In this document: piece after piece, positions 33,815-46,461 of the stretch
Position numbering within the stretch: the stretch's first letter is position 1
Layout of the letters: each line of letters opens with the position of its first letter
Assembly: GCA_033064195.1 (NCBI GenBank)
Contig: JARBJD010000143.1
Coordinates: 115,774 to 179,773, forward strand
Reading direction: 5' to 3'
DNA from: Blattamonas nauphoetae
Lineage: Eukaryota; Preaxostyla; Oxymonadida
DNA: 64,000 bases
The notes under the pieces: generated by a model
The model's input: only the letters and a program-made list of their open reading frames with translations
Told to the model about the DNA's origin: nothing
Databases searched by the model: none
Program-made: the position numbers and the translations under genes

Positions 33815-34830
33815 AACATCTTGAAAGCATGAGTGCAATGTGGTTTATTGTGTGATAGAGGTTCGATCGCGATGAGAAATGTGCGATTCTGAGTGAAATG
33901 TTACACGCGTCACAAAATCACACAGACGCAGAGACTCTCCAAAAAATCCACACAGCTCACCCGTACAGACTCAATCGACAGGTTGAAGGTGTGATTTGCT
34001 AGATTTCCTCATTTTCACTTAATTGTCTCTGGATCTCACTTTCTGGCGCCTTCTGAACCATCAAGTTTCCTTTATTTGTTAAATAGATGATAGCTCCTAT
34101 CTTATCCAGATCATTAGATTAGATGTCCCTGGTTTGTGATATTCTTTTACTTCTCATGGTCACATATTCAGCACTTTTCAGAGCGATGGCTGACTTTAAT
34201 TGAGAGTGGAAGGTTGGCTACAAAAATTCACAGTTGGATGAATTTCACCATTTTCTCCTATCTGGTTCTCTGGTTTTTTCTATTTCTTTTTACCTACTGC
34301 CTCAATCACCGCATTTCAAACGATCATCCAAGTTCTACTGAACTTCCACTCAAAACAAATCCTTATTCGAGATATTCTTCAACTATCATTATTGAAACAT
34401 TCTCCTGAATTTCCAAGACTATTCGTGAGAATTGGAATGCTCATCGCATTTTGACCTTTCTTTGACTTTTTGAGAAATATATCACTTTATCTCGGTTCTC
34501 TCTCACAAAAAGTGTTTTTTATGTCGTTTTCTATCATTGACCAATTTTCTGATGTGTTTTGTTCCAAAAAATGTGTAAAAGTCTCCTGAAAAAAGAGTGA
34601 CGTTTTTGAACGCGATCGCGATGAGATCACACTAATTCACCTTTCTCATGTATACTGGACAATTAAATTTTAATTCAGCAAACTTTTGTTTTTTCCACGC
34701 ACATTAGTGTTTTGTGTCATTTCACTCAGAATCACACAAATGAGGTTTCATCAGAACACCATTTTGACACTCTTTTTGTCGCAATTCAGGATTTACTAAA
34801 GTGTGGATTGTGACATGCTTTCAAAAAGTG
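33815..34830. repeat. Degenerate 1-kb inverted-repeat sequence
   Basis: The left end near 33823 (TTGAAAGCATG, then GATTCTGAGTGAAATG at 33889) and the right end near 34700-34830 (reverse complements of both blocks) form imperfect inverted repeats. The interior is AT-rich and non-coding. This looks like an old MITE-type element; no target duplication could be fixed. Confidence 0.4.
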
Positions 34831-35465
34831 TGTTCGGTTATGGAGAATCAAAATTTCTGCATATGTCTTGAAAAAACGGAGGAAATGATCCCATTGAAGA
34901 TCTCTGCACATATTACTTCAATTATTCAATGATGTTGATCATTTGTCCAAAACAAGGACAACTATTCCAATTTCTGAAAGAGATCGTCTTCAATCATCCA
35001 TATAGATACCTTCGATGCGATCTTCTTTTCTGAAGCAGTTTTCATGTTCCGCCTGGAACATTGAGAGAGAATGAATCTCATACCCACTTTAATGTGATGA
35101 TTGGTACTGTTTCGTGGCTCTGAGAATCAAGTTAGCACCAGGTTCTTGAAATTGGGAGATGGACAAAGATGGCATCTTTATCGAGTGATCTGAATGGAAT
35201 TGAAAGTCAAAAATGAACAAGATTATGTCAAACTGATTAATTGTTGGAACAGAGTCTTGTTTGCGTCCATTTGGAGGAATTTGGATGAATGAAGACAACT
35301 TTGAGAGAAGAACGTCATTCGGTGAGAAGAGGATGAAAACAAACAACCTGTAGATACCTTCAAGCCCTGTCATATGATGAGAGAAAGTGGTGTCTGGAAG
35401 GACAAGAGCTAAAATTTGGTAAGAAGAGCAGTGAAACCGATGTTTACTTTCAAAAATATCGAGAC
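34831..35465. other. AT-rich spacer, nothing recognised
   Basis: About 630 bp. The minus-strand frame at 35089-35487 spans the junction with the SPRY fragment and is not credible. Confidence 0.45.
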
Positions 35466-35691
35466 ATCTTGACTCAACACCTCGCACACTGCAATTCTTT
35501 GTGAATGGCGAGGCTGTTCAGTGGTACGTGTCAGGAATCCTTTCGTCAGTGCGAATTGGAGTTTCTTTCTCTTTTCTCTCATTTCTTCCCTTCTTCAGTT
35601 TTGTGCCGCCTATCTAAGAGCATTATTCCGAATTGACAACATTTCTCGCCTCTCCCGACCAACACCAATCTCAGACGAGATGAGAAGGTGA
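35466..35691 (+). pseudogene. SPRY-like copy E, 3' fragment
   Basis: Begins abruptly inside exon 3 (D-S-T-P-R-T-L-Q-F-F-V-N-G-E). It keeps the S-S-V-R-I-G end, the last intron and the final exon (F-R-I-D-N-I-S-R-L-S-R-P) down to TGA at 35689. Everything upstream of 35466 is unrelated, so this is a truncated copy. Confidence 0.7.
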
Positions 35692-36160
35692 AGTGGTGAT
35701 TGCTCTTGTCTTTTGGTCTTTTTGTGGACGGGTCATTCTGACTCTTCACTCACTCCTGCGCTGCATGTCAGACAGGAACAGATTCGCTGTCGATGATGAT
35801 TCATTGCGTTCTTCTCTTCAGTTTGATTGCATTTCTCCAAGCCATGTATGAATAATTCTTGTTGATAGTTAAGAATCTCTGAGGGATGAACAATGGGATG
35901 ATCTTCAACTCGTATCATCCAAGATAAACCAGTCACTCTGAACACACCCATTGATAAATGTCTTCGTGATTTACATTCACCTTTCAAAAACTTTCGATTT
36001 GATATCTCACAAACTGTGATGAAAAGCGAATAAAACAGGAATCTGTGTTGGATGAGAAGCAAATAATGGTGAAAAGATCTCTTCAAACATAGAAAGAGTC
36101 AATCATCACATCCAACAATCCCACAACAAAAAGAAAGTGAAAGAACAAGCGAGCATTCGA

Positions 36161-38154
36161 TCATTGGAGAGGGGAGGGTTGATGGAGGGTGGGAGGAACA
36201 CTTTGATGCTCGTCGGTCTCTTCGCTCGCACAGCCACTCTCATCCCGAACACTCTGATTCGATGGTTGTGCGTGATTCTGCTCATCCTTCCAAATCAGCA
36301 AAGTCGGCACGGGGAGGGGCTGAGGAGGGCAGTACGACGAGGAGCGAGGATGGGCGGAGGGAGAAGGGCTGGCCTGCTCGCAGTCATCCTTCAGCGAGGA
36401 CGGCTGATTCTCTGTCTCTGCCACTCCATCCACTTCTCTCTTCATCTCGCACTCTCCCGCCTGCTCTTCTCTTCGGTGTGGATCAGCTTCACTCTCCCTC
36501 TCCAGCCCTTCGATCAATGCACGAGACATCTCTTCTCTCATTCTTCTCTGCCTCTCATCCTCAAGCAGTTCATTCCTTATTTCTGCCTCTCTCTTCTTCC
36601 TCTTGCAACGTTTCTCGCACACGGCGACAATTCCAGTGCAGATAAAACCACCCACAGCAACGAAGGAAAAGCTAGAAAGAAGGAATACGCCGAAAAGCCA
36701 GTCAGGGAACACCCAATCAGGCCGAAGAGGGTTGACCCAGTTGATGTGCGTGTTGGTCGGAAGCAGAGACACTTTCGGTGTGGCCGACGTGCTCCAACAC
36801 GTTTTCAAGTCCTTCTTTCGAAGCGGCGTGCCTGCGCTGGGAAGCGATGTCACGACAACATCGTTCCCAACCATCGACGACGCCGTGTTCGTCCTGAAGT
36901 CCACGCGAGAGAACGAGAGAACCGCGTCGTTCTCCACAACCAGTGCCATCCCGCCCCCACTCTCGCCCGAAGAGCAGTTCGCCAATGTCACCCAAATCGC
37001 CCAAAACGACGCCAGCCCAGCCACAAACAGCGATCCGCCTTGTCCACCCGCCGAGCAGCACATGCTCGAGCTGTTCCTGCCTGCGAACGTTGTGTGGGCT
37101 CCCGTCGAACAGATCCATCCTCCCCTCCCTCCCGCCGAGCAGTTTGTGGCAGTGCTGTTCTCAATCTCAATCTGAGCCTGCGACGATGTCCAGACACAGC
37201 CGCCGTCTTCAGAGGCAGTGCAGTGAGCAAAGGAGGACGAGTTCAGAGTGATGGTCGTGTGTGGGTTGCACAGAAAGAGGAACGAGCCGTTTGGCTGGAA
37301 CGGCGTCGTTCTCGACTCCTCAATCGAGCACAGGTTCACCCACACTTCGCTCCTTTCCGCAAACACAGCATTCTCCCAGAAACGCACTGCATTCGAACAG
37401 TTTGTCATCGTCACCAGTTCCAGCTTCAGGACGTCGGCTTGCAGTCCGAACACAATCGTTCCACACAACGGGCCATCCACTTCATCCAAGATCGTCCCCA
37501 CAATCTCCACTCTTCGTGACGGCACTCCAGAGATAGGTGCAAGAGGCTGATGGGACTCTTCAAGGATAGCGATGTTCAAAAACGAGCAGTTCGAGACGGT
37601 GATTGTTTCGACGTCGGTTCCGCCAATAATCGGAGTCGGGGAGACCAGTGTGGCATTTGCAAACATGCACGATGACAACGAAATGGAGAGGTGCGGATTG
37701 TCGATGCCTCCAATCGTCGAAATCAACGAAGCACGGAATGTCACAAATCGCATCGAGATCGACGACAGGGTGAGTGTGCTCCGTTCTCCAACAACAATCG
37801 ACTGGCAGAAGTCCAGCGTGCAGTAGACGCATTGATCCAGCCACATCTCCGACTCATTCTCCGCTTTCGCAAACGACGAGAAACGAGACGGCTTGATTGT
37901 GAGTGTATTCACTTTCAACACACAATCGTTCACATCAAATGCCCATCGCTGCTCCATTTCAAGATCCAGCAGAGCCGATGAGGTCACTCCAACGAGGGTC
38001 ACAGTGCGAGATTTCAGCAAAACTTCACTCGCACGGTACACGTCCGACAACCCGACACTGAATGTCTGTTGGGGATGTTCAGCGATCAGATCTTGCAGAT
38101 CAATCATCTGAGAGATGAAAACGGGAATAATGAGGAAGAGTGAATGAGTCATAA
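36161..38154 (-). CDS. Type I membrane beta-helix protein with short charged tail
   Basis: Read from ATG 38154, which directly starts a signal peptide (T-H-S-L-F-L-I-I-P-V-F). An in-frame ATG at 38212 would add 19 polar residues and is less likely. 663 residues. The ectodomain has beta-helix turns with N-C-S and G-G-x-G-G repeats (for example C-S-A-G-G-R-G-G-W, C-S-S-G-E-S-G-G-G). A membrane span (L-F-G-V-F-L-L-S-S-F) is followed by K-R-C-K-R-K-K-R and a tail of about 130 residues rich in E/R then P/S. Unlike the genes at 351 and 17482 it has no kinase-like tail. Likely surface protein. Confidence 0.8.
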
Positions 38155-38377
38155 GTTCGTGAATACAGTCTGCGGGTCGATCTCTTTTGAACCCTTTTGA
38201 AGAGGATCTCATACTCCATCGAACTCTTTGTTTTTATATCCACCCAATAATCTGTCTTCTTCACTATTTCTCACTTTCTTAGAGTTCAACCGATTTTTGT
38301 AATAATGTGTCAGATCATTCCAGAATTAGATTTTCTCATGGGTTCATTATCCTCATCTCAACAGAATCGCTTTTTAC

Positions 38378-40331
38378 TATACTGGACTGACCGAGCCCAA
38401 AAGCTCGGTCAGTGTCAGTGCTCTTTTCTTCTAAGGGTCAGATCAGGTGATGAGATGCTGAAATGCCATCGTTGTGTGTCTTCCTCTCTTTAACCTATCT
38501 CTTTTTGTTGTTTATCTTATTTCGAACTCAATTTTAGAATGATAGAATGATGAAATCAGAAATATCAAACAGCCTCTCTTCTTGGGTCAATGAGTTGGTG
38601 AAACGCTGTCATCGTATGTCTTGCTCTCTTTAACCTCTCTCTCTTTGTTGTTACTCTTATTTAGAAAGCAATTTAAGGACGATAGTATGATAAAATGAGA
38701 AGGATCAAACCACCAGCTCTGCTGGGGCAATATCATGCTGAAACGCTGTCATCGTGTATAGTCCTCTCTTTTAATCACTCTCTTTTTGTTGTTTCTCTTC
38801 TTTAGAATAGAAACGATGATAAATAGAATGGAGAAACGAGAAGGATCTAACCACCAGCTCTGTTGGGACACTGTGCTTCTGATATGCCGTCACCGTGTGT
38901 CTTCCTCTCTTTTATCCTTTCTCTCTTTGTTGAAACTCTTATTTAGAAAACAATCTAAGGATGATACAATGGTGAAATGAGAAGGATCAGACCACCAGCT
39001 CTGTTGGGGCAATGAGCTGTGATCTGCCGTCGATGTGTGCCTTACTCTATTTTATCCTTTCTCTCTTTGTTGTTTCTCTTCTTTAGAATAAAAACGATGA
39101 TACATAGAATGGAGAAAGGAGAAGGATCGAACCACCTGTCCTGATTGGACAATGGAACGATCAAGGGCGTTTATGGCATACTTCTCTCTTATTTTGCATT
39201 TCTCTTTTTTGACTTTTTCTCATTTTTTTGACTCAATTCTAGATAGATCGAATGTGACATGACTATGATCAAACCGTCCGGATTGATCAAGAAATCTGAT
39301 GCGAAGTGTTGTCACAGTTTGTCTCCCTCTCGTTTAACCTCTCTCTTTTTCGTTTTATCAATGATTCAGGACTTCATTCACGATAGATACTTTGTGAAAT
39401 GAGAATGATCCCACCGTCTGTCCTGATCGGACAGTGAAGGGCTGAACTGTTCACACGGTATGTTTCTCTCTCTTGTTACCTCTCTCCTTTTTGTTTTTAT
39501 CTATTTTTAAGACATAGTATGCAAGATTCGAGATGTGAAGTGAGATGGATCAAACGGGCTGTTCTGATCGGATAACGAACCGCACAACTGTTCGTACAGT
39601 TTGTTTCTCTCTCGATTAACCTCTCTCTTTATTGATTTTCTCTTATTTAGGACTTAATTAATGATGGAAACCATCTGAAATGGATATTATCATTCCACCC
39701 GTCATGATCAGACGAGACATTGCCAAAATGCTGTCACGGTTTATCTCACTCTCAAATAACATCTCTTTTTTGTTTTTCTCCTATTTATAGCACAGTCGAT
39801 TATTGATATGATGAAAATGAGAAGGATCAACCGCCCATCCAGATCGGACAATCTGATGATGATATGCGCTGATCGCATGTCCTGACCCCGTTTTTACCTC
39901 TCTCTTTTTGGATTCACTCTTACTTAGAACAAAAATGAGGAGGTGAAGGGAGATCAGTCCAGATTCACTGTTTGTTCCCTCATTTCTCTAAACATATCTC
40001 AAATTCATTTAATGTTTGTAAGATGTCGTTATTGTCAAAATTAATTCATTAAATTAAGGATTAATAGAGAAATGATTAAAAACAGTTTTGATCAGCCCAT
40101 TCACTATAAACTTTCTCCTTCTGCTTTGATCTTTGATCTCTATTAGCCGAAATAGTGCAGATTTGTCCTAAGAACTCGATTAACTATCGTTTCTTTAAAG
40201 AGGATGAAGTATTTCCTTTGAATTTCTTTTTGCCACCTCTGAGATCTGACCCATATTTTAAAAACACCCGGTCACTGACCGTCAGTACTTTTTGGGAAAA
40301 AGTGACCGGTCACCCCGGTCAGTCCAGTATA
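38378..40331. mobile_element. 1954-bp TIR element with 8-bp target duplication, made mostly of tandem repeats
   Basis: Termini are perfect inverted repeats of 16 bp (TATACTGGACTGACCG). They are flanked by the direct repeat CTTTTTAC at 38370-38377 and 40332-40339. An 8-bp duplication fits hAT-like (or P-like) transposases. No transposase is encoded: the interior is the tandem array described separately, plus an AT-rich right part and subterminal palindromes (10-bp stem at 38382-38407; G-T-G-A-C-C-G-G-T-C-A-C near 40303). Non-autonomous element. Confidence 0.85.
38440..39960. repeat. Diverged tandem array, about 11 units of roughly 139 bp
   Basis: Units recur near 38468, 38607, 38745, 38887, 39027, 39165, 39310, 39448, 39590, 39730 and 39870. 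Each has a GTCATCGTGTGTCT-like box, a pyrimidine tract (CTCTCTTTTTG), a TTTAG, a purine-rich GATGA-like stretch, ATGAGAAGGATCAAACC, and then a short hairpin. Hairpin arms differ between units yet stay complementary in several (CCAGC/GCTGG, CTGTCC/GGACAG, CGTC/GACG). Units are diverged from each other, so the array is old relative to its clean insertion scar. Confidence 0.8.
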
Positions 40332-41322
40332 CTTTTTACGTTCTCAATCGTCACAACTCCCTGCTTCCCATGCTCCTACACCTCTCGCAACACTTCACCT
40401 CTTGACATTCTTTGAAAATGCACATTTCTCCATCAACCGCGCCACTATCACCCGAACGGATATTGATCAGGATAATAAAGGGTATTGTGATTGGAGTTCT
40501 CTCCTTTTTTCCGATCCATTTACATCTGGAGTTGTCTCGGTCACAATCTCGATTCTCTCGCTACCCTGTATGCGCGATACTTCCTCATCAATGTCTGATC
40601 AGATTTCAATTTTAACTTTGGTTTGATGGATTCCACATCTCCACTTTACAACTGGGGGAAAGCACTTGGATCTCGTATCGTAAGTCTGTTTTTCTCTGTT
40701 TTTATTGTCTCAGACTCTGTCGGTCTCAGCACAGATGGTTATCTCTACAACAACACACCATCATCGCATTTCTATCACTATTGCCATTCTAAACTCGATG
40801 AAGGCGATTGTGTTCGAATGATTGTTGATCTTGACTCAACATCTCGAACAGTCAAGTTCTTTGTGAATGGCGAGGGTGGAAAGTGTTACATGTCAGGTAT
40901 CCCTTCATCAGTGCGAATTGGGGTCTGATTTTCTCTTTTTTCTCCCATTTCTTCGTTTTAGTTTTCTGTCTCTCAAGCGGGAACGTCATTCCGAATTGAC
41001 AACCTTTCTCGCCTCTCTCGACCGGCACCAATCTCTGAAGAAGAGATGGACCAAATTGAATGGGGATCACTCTCGTTTTTGCCATTCTTGGACTTGCTCT
41101 GACAATCGGAAGTGTCATTTTTTTGGGTAGTGCTACGCGCAGTCCGCGTTATGACTAGAGGCAGTCCGTTTTTTTGTGCTAGGGGCAGTCCGACTTTGCT
41201 AGGGGCAGTCCGAGCATTGCTAGAGGCAGTCCGTCGTTTTCTGGGTTATTGTTGGAATTTTTCACTCTTTTATTTGCACCTAGGGCACAATTATACTTAT
41301 TTTAATTCAAATTCAGTGAATA

Positions 41323-42213
41323 CAGCTAGACTAGTTCTGAATTGTATTTTAATTATTCAGAAATGAACATAATTGTTCAGAAATGCATTTTTATTGTTCA
41401 GAAATGAACATAATTGTTCAGAAATGTATTTTAATTATTCAAAAATGAACAGGAATTATTCATATATGAATAGAGATTTTTCTGAAATGAACAGTGATTG
41501 TTCGTAAATGAACAGTCCTTTTACATGCATATTTTTTCGACGACACGTTTTACAAGAGGTTGAAAGAACGGATGGAACTCCATTTAAATGACCACTGTCA
41601 TATATCGTCAGGTAATCGCACTGAGAGATTTTGAATTATATAAGATAAATGGTTGTTCTCATCTCAGAAGAGACCTACTTACTCTCCCGGGCCATAGTTC
41701 CAAAGTTTTCTTTAATCGGGTTCAGTTCACAGGTATTTTGACAGACGAGGAGCTAAAATCTGGTTTTTTGCGATATAGAATTCCACCATGACAAAAATCA
41801 ACCAACATCTACTCTGTCTTACTCGTGGTTTTCATCATTTCTTATGAAAAGAGCACAAAAAATTGAACTCCAACACTGAAGGACATTGTCCAGGATAGTG
41901 CACGATAATTCCACTTCGAAAACCAATGATCATCACCGATGATGACGATAAGATCGCCTCGATATTCTCATGTTGAGTTAAAAGTCGAGAATGAATCACA
42001 AATCTGAACACAGAGAGAGGCCGTTCAATTCTGAATAATCACTGTTCATTTCAGAATAATCGCTGTTCATTTCTGAAAAATCTCTGTTCATTTGTGAACT
42101 ATCATGTTCATTTCTGAACAATTAAAATACATTTCTGAACAATTATGTTCATTTCTGAAATATTAAAATACATTTCTGAAAAATTAAAATACAATTCAGA
42201 ACTAGTCTACCTG
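41323..42213. mobile_element. 891-bp TA-flanked MITE with long repetitive inverted ends
   Basis: Ends are CAGCTAGACTAGTTCTGAA and its near-complement, flanked by TA on both sides (41321-41322, 42214-42215), as in Tc1/mariner-type insertion. The inverted ends extend about 190 bp and are themselves built of roughly 21-bp direct repeats around TTCAGAAATGAACA. The core (41520-42030) has only a 67-codon frame with no recognised domain, so the element is non-autonomous. Confidence 0.8.
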
Positions 42214-44402
42214 TATTGGCAGAGTAGTGAATTGATGACTGTACAGGGTGTCCCAGACTGAACCCCTTTGTTTTTCTTTTGACGTTCATCACTCTACAGA
42301 TAACCTTCACTTCTCGTATTACATTATATCACTCCATCGTTGCCGCATTTAATCGAAGAGTGAGGAAAAAAGGAAATATGTCTTGATAGGGACGGAACAA
42401 ATGCATGCCAAACATCTGAAGTGGAACGACGGACGTTGAATCAAGAATCGGAGGTGAAGAACTGGAGAGTGAGAAAATTGATGGAGTTTGAATGGATGTC
42501 AGAGAATTCTGATAGAAAAGAACTGAATGTAGATGGAATTTCGACGGTGATTTTGCGATGCCTGGATTCCAAAGAGCACTCAGATGTGATTATTCCTAGG
42601 AAAGATACTTCAAGAAAAGATAGCGTACAAACACATACGAGATGGAAAAGGGTCATTCTCGATCTGTTAAGTCTTTCAGCGGAGATGGTTATCGCGTCCG
42701 CTGTGGTACTTTAGGCATGGGCAACAGTCAGTCAAAAGAGACCGAGTCCAGTCACCGAAATGAATCGAGTCAGTGACTCACCCCATAAGACAAATTCAAG
42801 AGGAATCCAGACCCAAAACGCTCCCTTTTCAATTTAACATCACTTCTTGATTGATCATCACCTTGTTTTCTTGGTTTTTCTTTCTCAAAAATACGTTCAC
42901 AATCTCCCTTCTCTTTCAATCGCTTTTTATGGTTTATCTTTCACATTTCACACTATTTTTTTAGAAATAGACTCATTTTCAGATGAATCAAACGAATTTA
43001 GCCACAAGTCATCACTTCACCCCATACTTTTCTGGAGAGTCACTTTGAGTCACTGATCCGCCCATGCAATCATGCAAATAGTCACCAGACTGACTGGACT
43101 GTCCGATCTCCTTTTCAACTGATACTCAGCGCGTGCATTGATCAGGTTTGGAATTCATTATTTTTTACGTTTTTCGCTATTTGACAAAGGGACACCGATT
43201 TTGACCATCAGGAATCGCACACCCAAACTGATGATCCGTATAGAAAATAAGGGTAACACTATCATTTGATACTTCTGTATGCTCTCTTGATCTGCATTAG
43301 TCATGTTTGATTCTCAGAACATCTCCAGTCTCTCTTCTTGACCAGCCCAACAGAGCACCGTCTCACTCGTAACTATTGACAGTATTGTGTCCTCAACAAT
43401 CTCAAGGTTGCTCAACAAAGTATTTTAATGAGAATATTGACAATATTCTCTGCTCAGTCAACGTATCTCACTCAATATTGACAGTGATTGAACTCAACCA
43501 AAGATCTCGACAAAATCTTGACTCATGTCAACATCGTTCCTCATTTCTCAACAAGAAATGGTATACTGTGAAAACTTTTGCTTTTGTGGTTCCCCTTCGA
43601 TGCCCCATCTTTTGCATCTTTCTTTTCTTCAATGACCCATTCAGTTTGATCTTCGCGGTTTCTCCCCTAATGTACCACTTAATTGCAGCTTTTGTTCATC
43701 CTTTTCTCGACTTCTTCGTCTCTCATCTTTCTCTCTTCACGTAGTCTCACAAGCTTCGCCAGGCACTCACAATTTCTATCATTGTATGATGAGGAAGAGA
43801 AACTGTGCCGGCGATGGAAGAATACAGCTCACTCTTTTCCCAAACATTACCCCCACTCTGAAAATAACATCCTCTTCCCTCGCAACGTGTCCCTCATCAA
43901 CACTGAACGATCAGGTGGGAAAAATGTCATGATTACTTGTAGACGGTTCATCCCCATTTGTTCCATCGAAAGTGTATTCTTATTGTGCAAACCATCACTC
44001 TTCATTTCATGTGCAGACAGGTGTGTTCGTCGCTGGAGCAAATTATTAACTTCGAAGTTCTTTTCTTCTTCCTTGTTATTATTTTCTCATTTATTTGTTC
44101 CGTCGCACATGATTGTGTGTTTCCTTCTTTTCAGCCGATTCATGGATCACCGTGATACACACCGCGTTGTTGATGGGAATCTCGTCTTCGAGTTGACGCG
44201 CATCTCCTCCTGTGGATGAGCAAGAACAGCCCGAATTGCATCTTGTTTGTTTGCTTCAAAACCATCAGCTCCACGTTGAACCTGTTAAATCCGTGTTCGT
44301 CCCACTTCTGTCGCAGATTGGCCGACAACATTCCTGCCCAGTTTTGGCTCCGAATGTGATGTGAATTGACCGAAATGAGGACTCGAATGAGATGACCATT
44401 CG

Positions 44403-45278
44403 ATGAGCCTGATCCTTTGGCTGTCGTTTCTGTTACTCTCGCCATCTTCAATACGATCCTTTCGACGCAACAACCCACGATCGTCCAAAAGTGATGCTGT
44501 GGTGATTGACGTTGTAATATTCGTCCCGTTGCAAGCAATTCTCGTTTTATCCCTCATTCTTAAGCTTCCTTCGGTTTCACCCATTCACAAGCTTCCTTCG
44601 GACCTTCATCCCTCAAACAATCGTCTCTTCAGAAATAAAGATCTCTCTCTCCAAGGAATCTCTGATACTCAAATTTCAGGCCAGATTGAAGAGGCGGAAA
44701 CATTGCTTGAAGTCGTTACTTCGTTACTATCACTCAGCAACGTTGAGATCCTCGCCAATGCAGATTTCTCGATTGCTACGCTTCTAGAATCATCACGCAT
44801 CAAGATTCAGAGTTCTATCCTGGACTTTGGAAGGGAATTCACCCAATTCGTCGCTGATAGGGGCAGGATGACACTAATCGACATCATCATCAACGCTCGC
44901 CCCGATCCTGGAAGTGATGGACTTGTCCACGCAGACACCCACCTGACCATGGCCAAGTGTGTCCCACAGAACGTGTTTGTTGGTCTGTCTCCAATATTTG
45001 GTCCATGTTCGTCCTCTGTGGAAATCTCACTTTCCATCTTCGCTAATATCGACCACGCAGTCCCTCTGCCTTATTCGCCAAGCCCACCTGTTCTCCAACC
45101 CTCTTCGATCACATCGCTCAAGGCACACTCCACAATTCTCACCTCTTCGACGATGGTGAACGTGTTCAACGATATCTTCGCTACAATCACGAATGCTCCG
45201 ATTTTAGGTGAGGTCGTTGCTTTCCCACGATGTCCTATGCGAATAACAGACTATCAAATGCGATATGCTCTCAACTAA
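44403..45278 (+). pseudogene. 5' portion of a beta-helix surface-protein gene inside the hAT-like element
   Basis: 291 residues from ATG 44403 to TAA. A hydrophobic N-terminus is followed by beta-helix-type coils (S-L-S-N-V-E-I-L-A-N-A-D-F-S, I-Q-S-S-I-L-D-F-G, V-E-I-S-L-S-I-F-A-N-I) like those of the other surface proteins in the window. It ends without the downstream G-G-rich coils, membrane span or tail, so it is a captured or truncated 5' piece. Few frame lesions are visible. Confidence 0.6.
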
Positions 45279-45329
45279 CACCGAAGAACCTGGAAATAAC
45301 GTGGACGGCTCTCATTCAACAACACTCGG

Positions 45330-46461
45330 TCACCGATGAACACTCCAATCTGGAGTGTGTATTAATTTCAGACGCTGGGCCAACGAGAGATCAGTCTGTC
45401 CAGTTGAAGTTGCTGAGAAAAGATGAGAAGCAGACAAGCAAACATCATGCCCTATTCCGATCAGATTCTGCAGAAGCACGAACGCTTCGTCCGCTGTCAC
45501 CTTCGCATTCCCTTTCCTCTCGCTCGGCGTGTCTCCTCGCTCTCCTTCGGGTGGAGTGTCGAGTGGCTGAGAACTCCCCATTCTGTCTTCGTCGCGAGCG
45601 AACTCCCTCGCTCGATACAGGTTGAACACAAACAGCAGCTGCGACTCGGATTGGGAAGGATACTGTTGTGTGGCGTGCTGGGTGAGGGAGGGCTGTGTCG
45701 GCTGGTCGGGAGGAAGGTCGAAAGGAGAGGCGGGGGGAGTGTTGGGGGTGGCGAAGGAGAGGATGGGAAGGCGGAGCGAGGAAGAAGCGACCATCCCCAC
45801 AATTCGGAACGGAACCGGCGTACATGGCTGAGACACAAGACAGAACAGAATCATCGAAGAGAAGAACAATACAAGAACGAGTGAACACAAACACTCTCAC
45901 TCTCCCCTCGTCGACTCCCACACAACCGCTACTTCTTTCTCGTCCCTCGCGTTCCTCAGCCACTGCATCATCACCGCTCGGAACGAGTCAGGCCCAATCA
46001 GACTGCTATCCACTGTCTTCGTGTGTTTCAGCCAGCCCAGCATCGGCCTTTGTCTGGCCTCTTCCTTCTTCGTGGCATCGGTACTTTGAACTGTCTTTCA
46101 GTCATCCTGTTCGTCGTCGGAATCGTCGTGAGCGAGTCGACTCCTGCGACCGACTCGAATGTGAGTTTCCGAACGAGGAGAGAGGAGGGGAGCGATGGGA
46201 CGAGGTGAGCGTGTCTCCGAATGATTGAGACGAAGAAGAGCGAGGAGAAAAGAGCAGAGACGGGCGATTCTCTTCTTCGTCCTCGTCGTCCTTCGAGACG
46301 AAGTGGAGATGCGTAGGACTCAGAAAGACGTCGAATGAGACATTCACTGAGAAGAAGGAGAGGAGAGGAGAGAGAGCGAAGGAAGGAGAAGGACAAACGA
46401 AGGAAGGCGGAGAACAGACTGTAGATTTCTGTATTTTCGTCACATTCACAATAACCACCAA
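45330..46461 (-). CDS. Uncharacterised multi-exon gene segment carried by the hAT-like element
   Basis: Coding-looking minus-strand blocks separated by probable introns. The first is a short start at 46461. A Ser-rich block around 46345-46133 reads F-L-S-P-T-H-L-H-F-V-S-K-D-D. A block around 46046-45895 reads V-D-S-S-L-I-G-P-D-S-F-R-A-V-M-M-Q-W-L-R. The last exon begins after a CAG at about 45826 (P-C-T-P-V-P-F-R-I-V-G-M-V-A) and ends at 45330. GC and codon use resemble host genes, unlike the AT-rich transposon DNA around it. Exact splice sites are not certain and I do not recognise the family. Confidence 0.45.

Larger units (their letters stand above)
38305..41102 (+). pseudogene. SPRY-like copy F, split by a 1954-bp transposon
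   Basis: Exon 1 begins at ATG 38305, is cut at 38377 and resumes at 40340. Removing the element and one copy of its 8-bp target duplication restores phase exactly (301 bp, phase 1). The remaining exons are intact: 40603-40683, 40714-40922 and 40962-41102, with introns of 35, 30 and 39 bp. Without the insertion the product would be 243 residues with a normal SPRY core. Where copies A to C stop after exon 4, F reads about 12 codons further. It is most similar at its N-terminus to copy D (M-C-x-I-I). The only visible lesion is the insertion, so disruption is recent. Confidence 0.8.

Noticed and set aside
38440-39960. CRISPR-like array
   Set aside because: Units are diverged along their whole length, with no identical short repeats or unique spacers, and the context is eukaryotic.
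38440-39960. C/D-box snoRNA cluster
   Set aside because: GATGA and CTGA-like boxes occur in several units, but spacing varies and terminal stems are not evident; kept only as a question under the hairpin finding.
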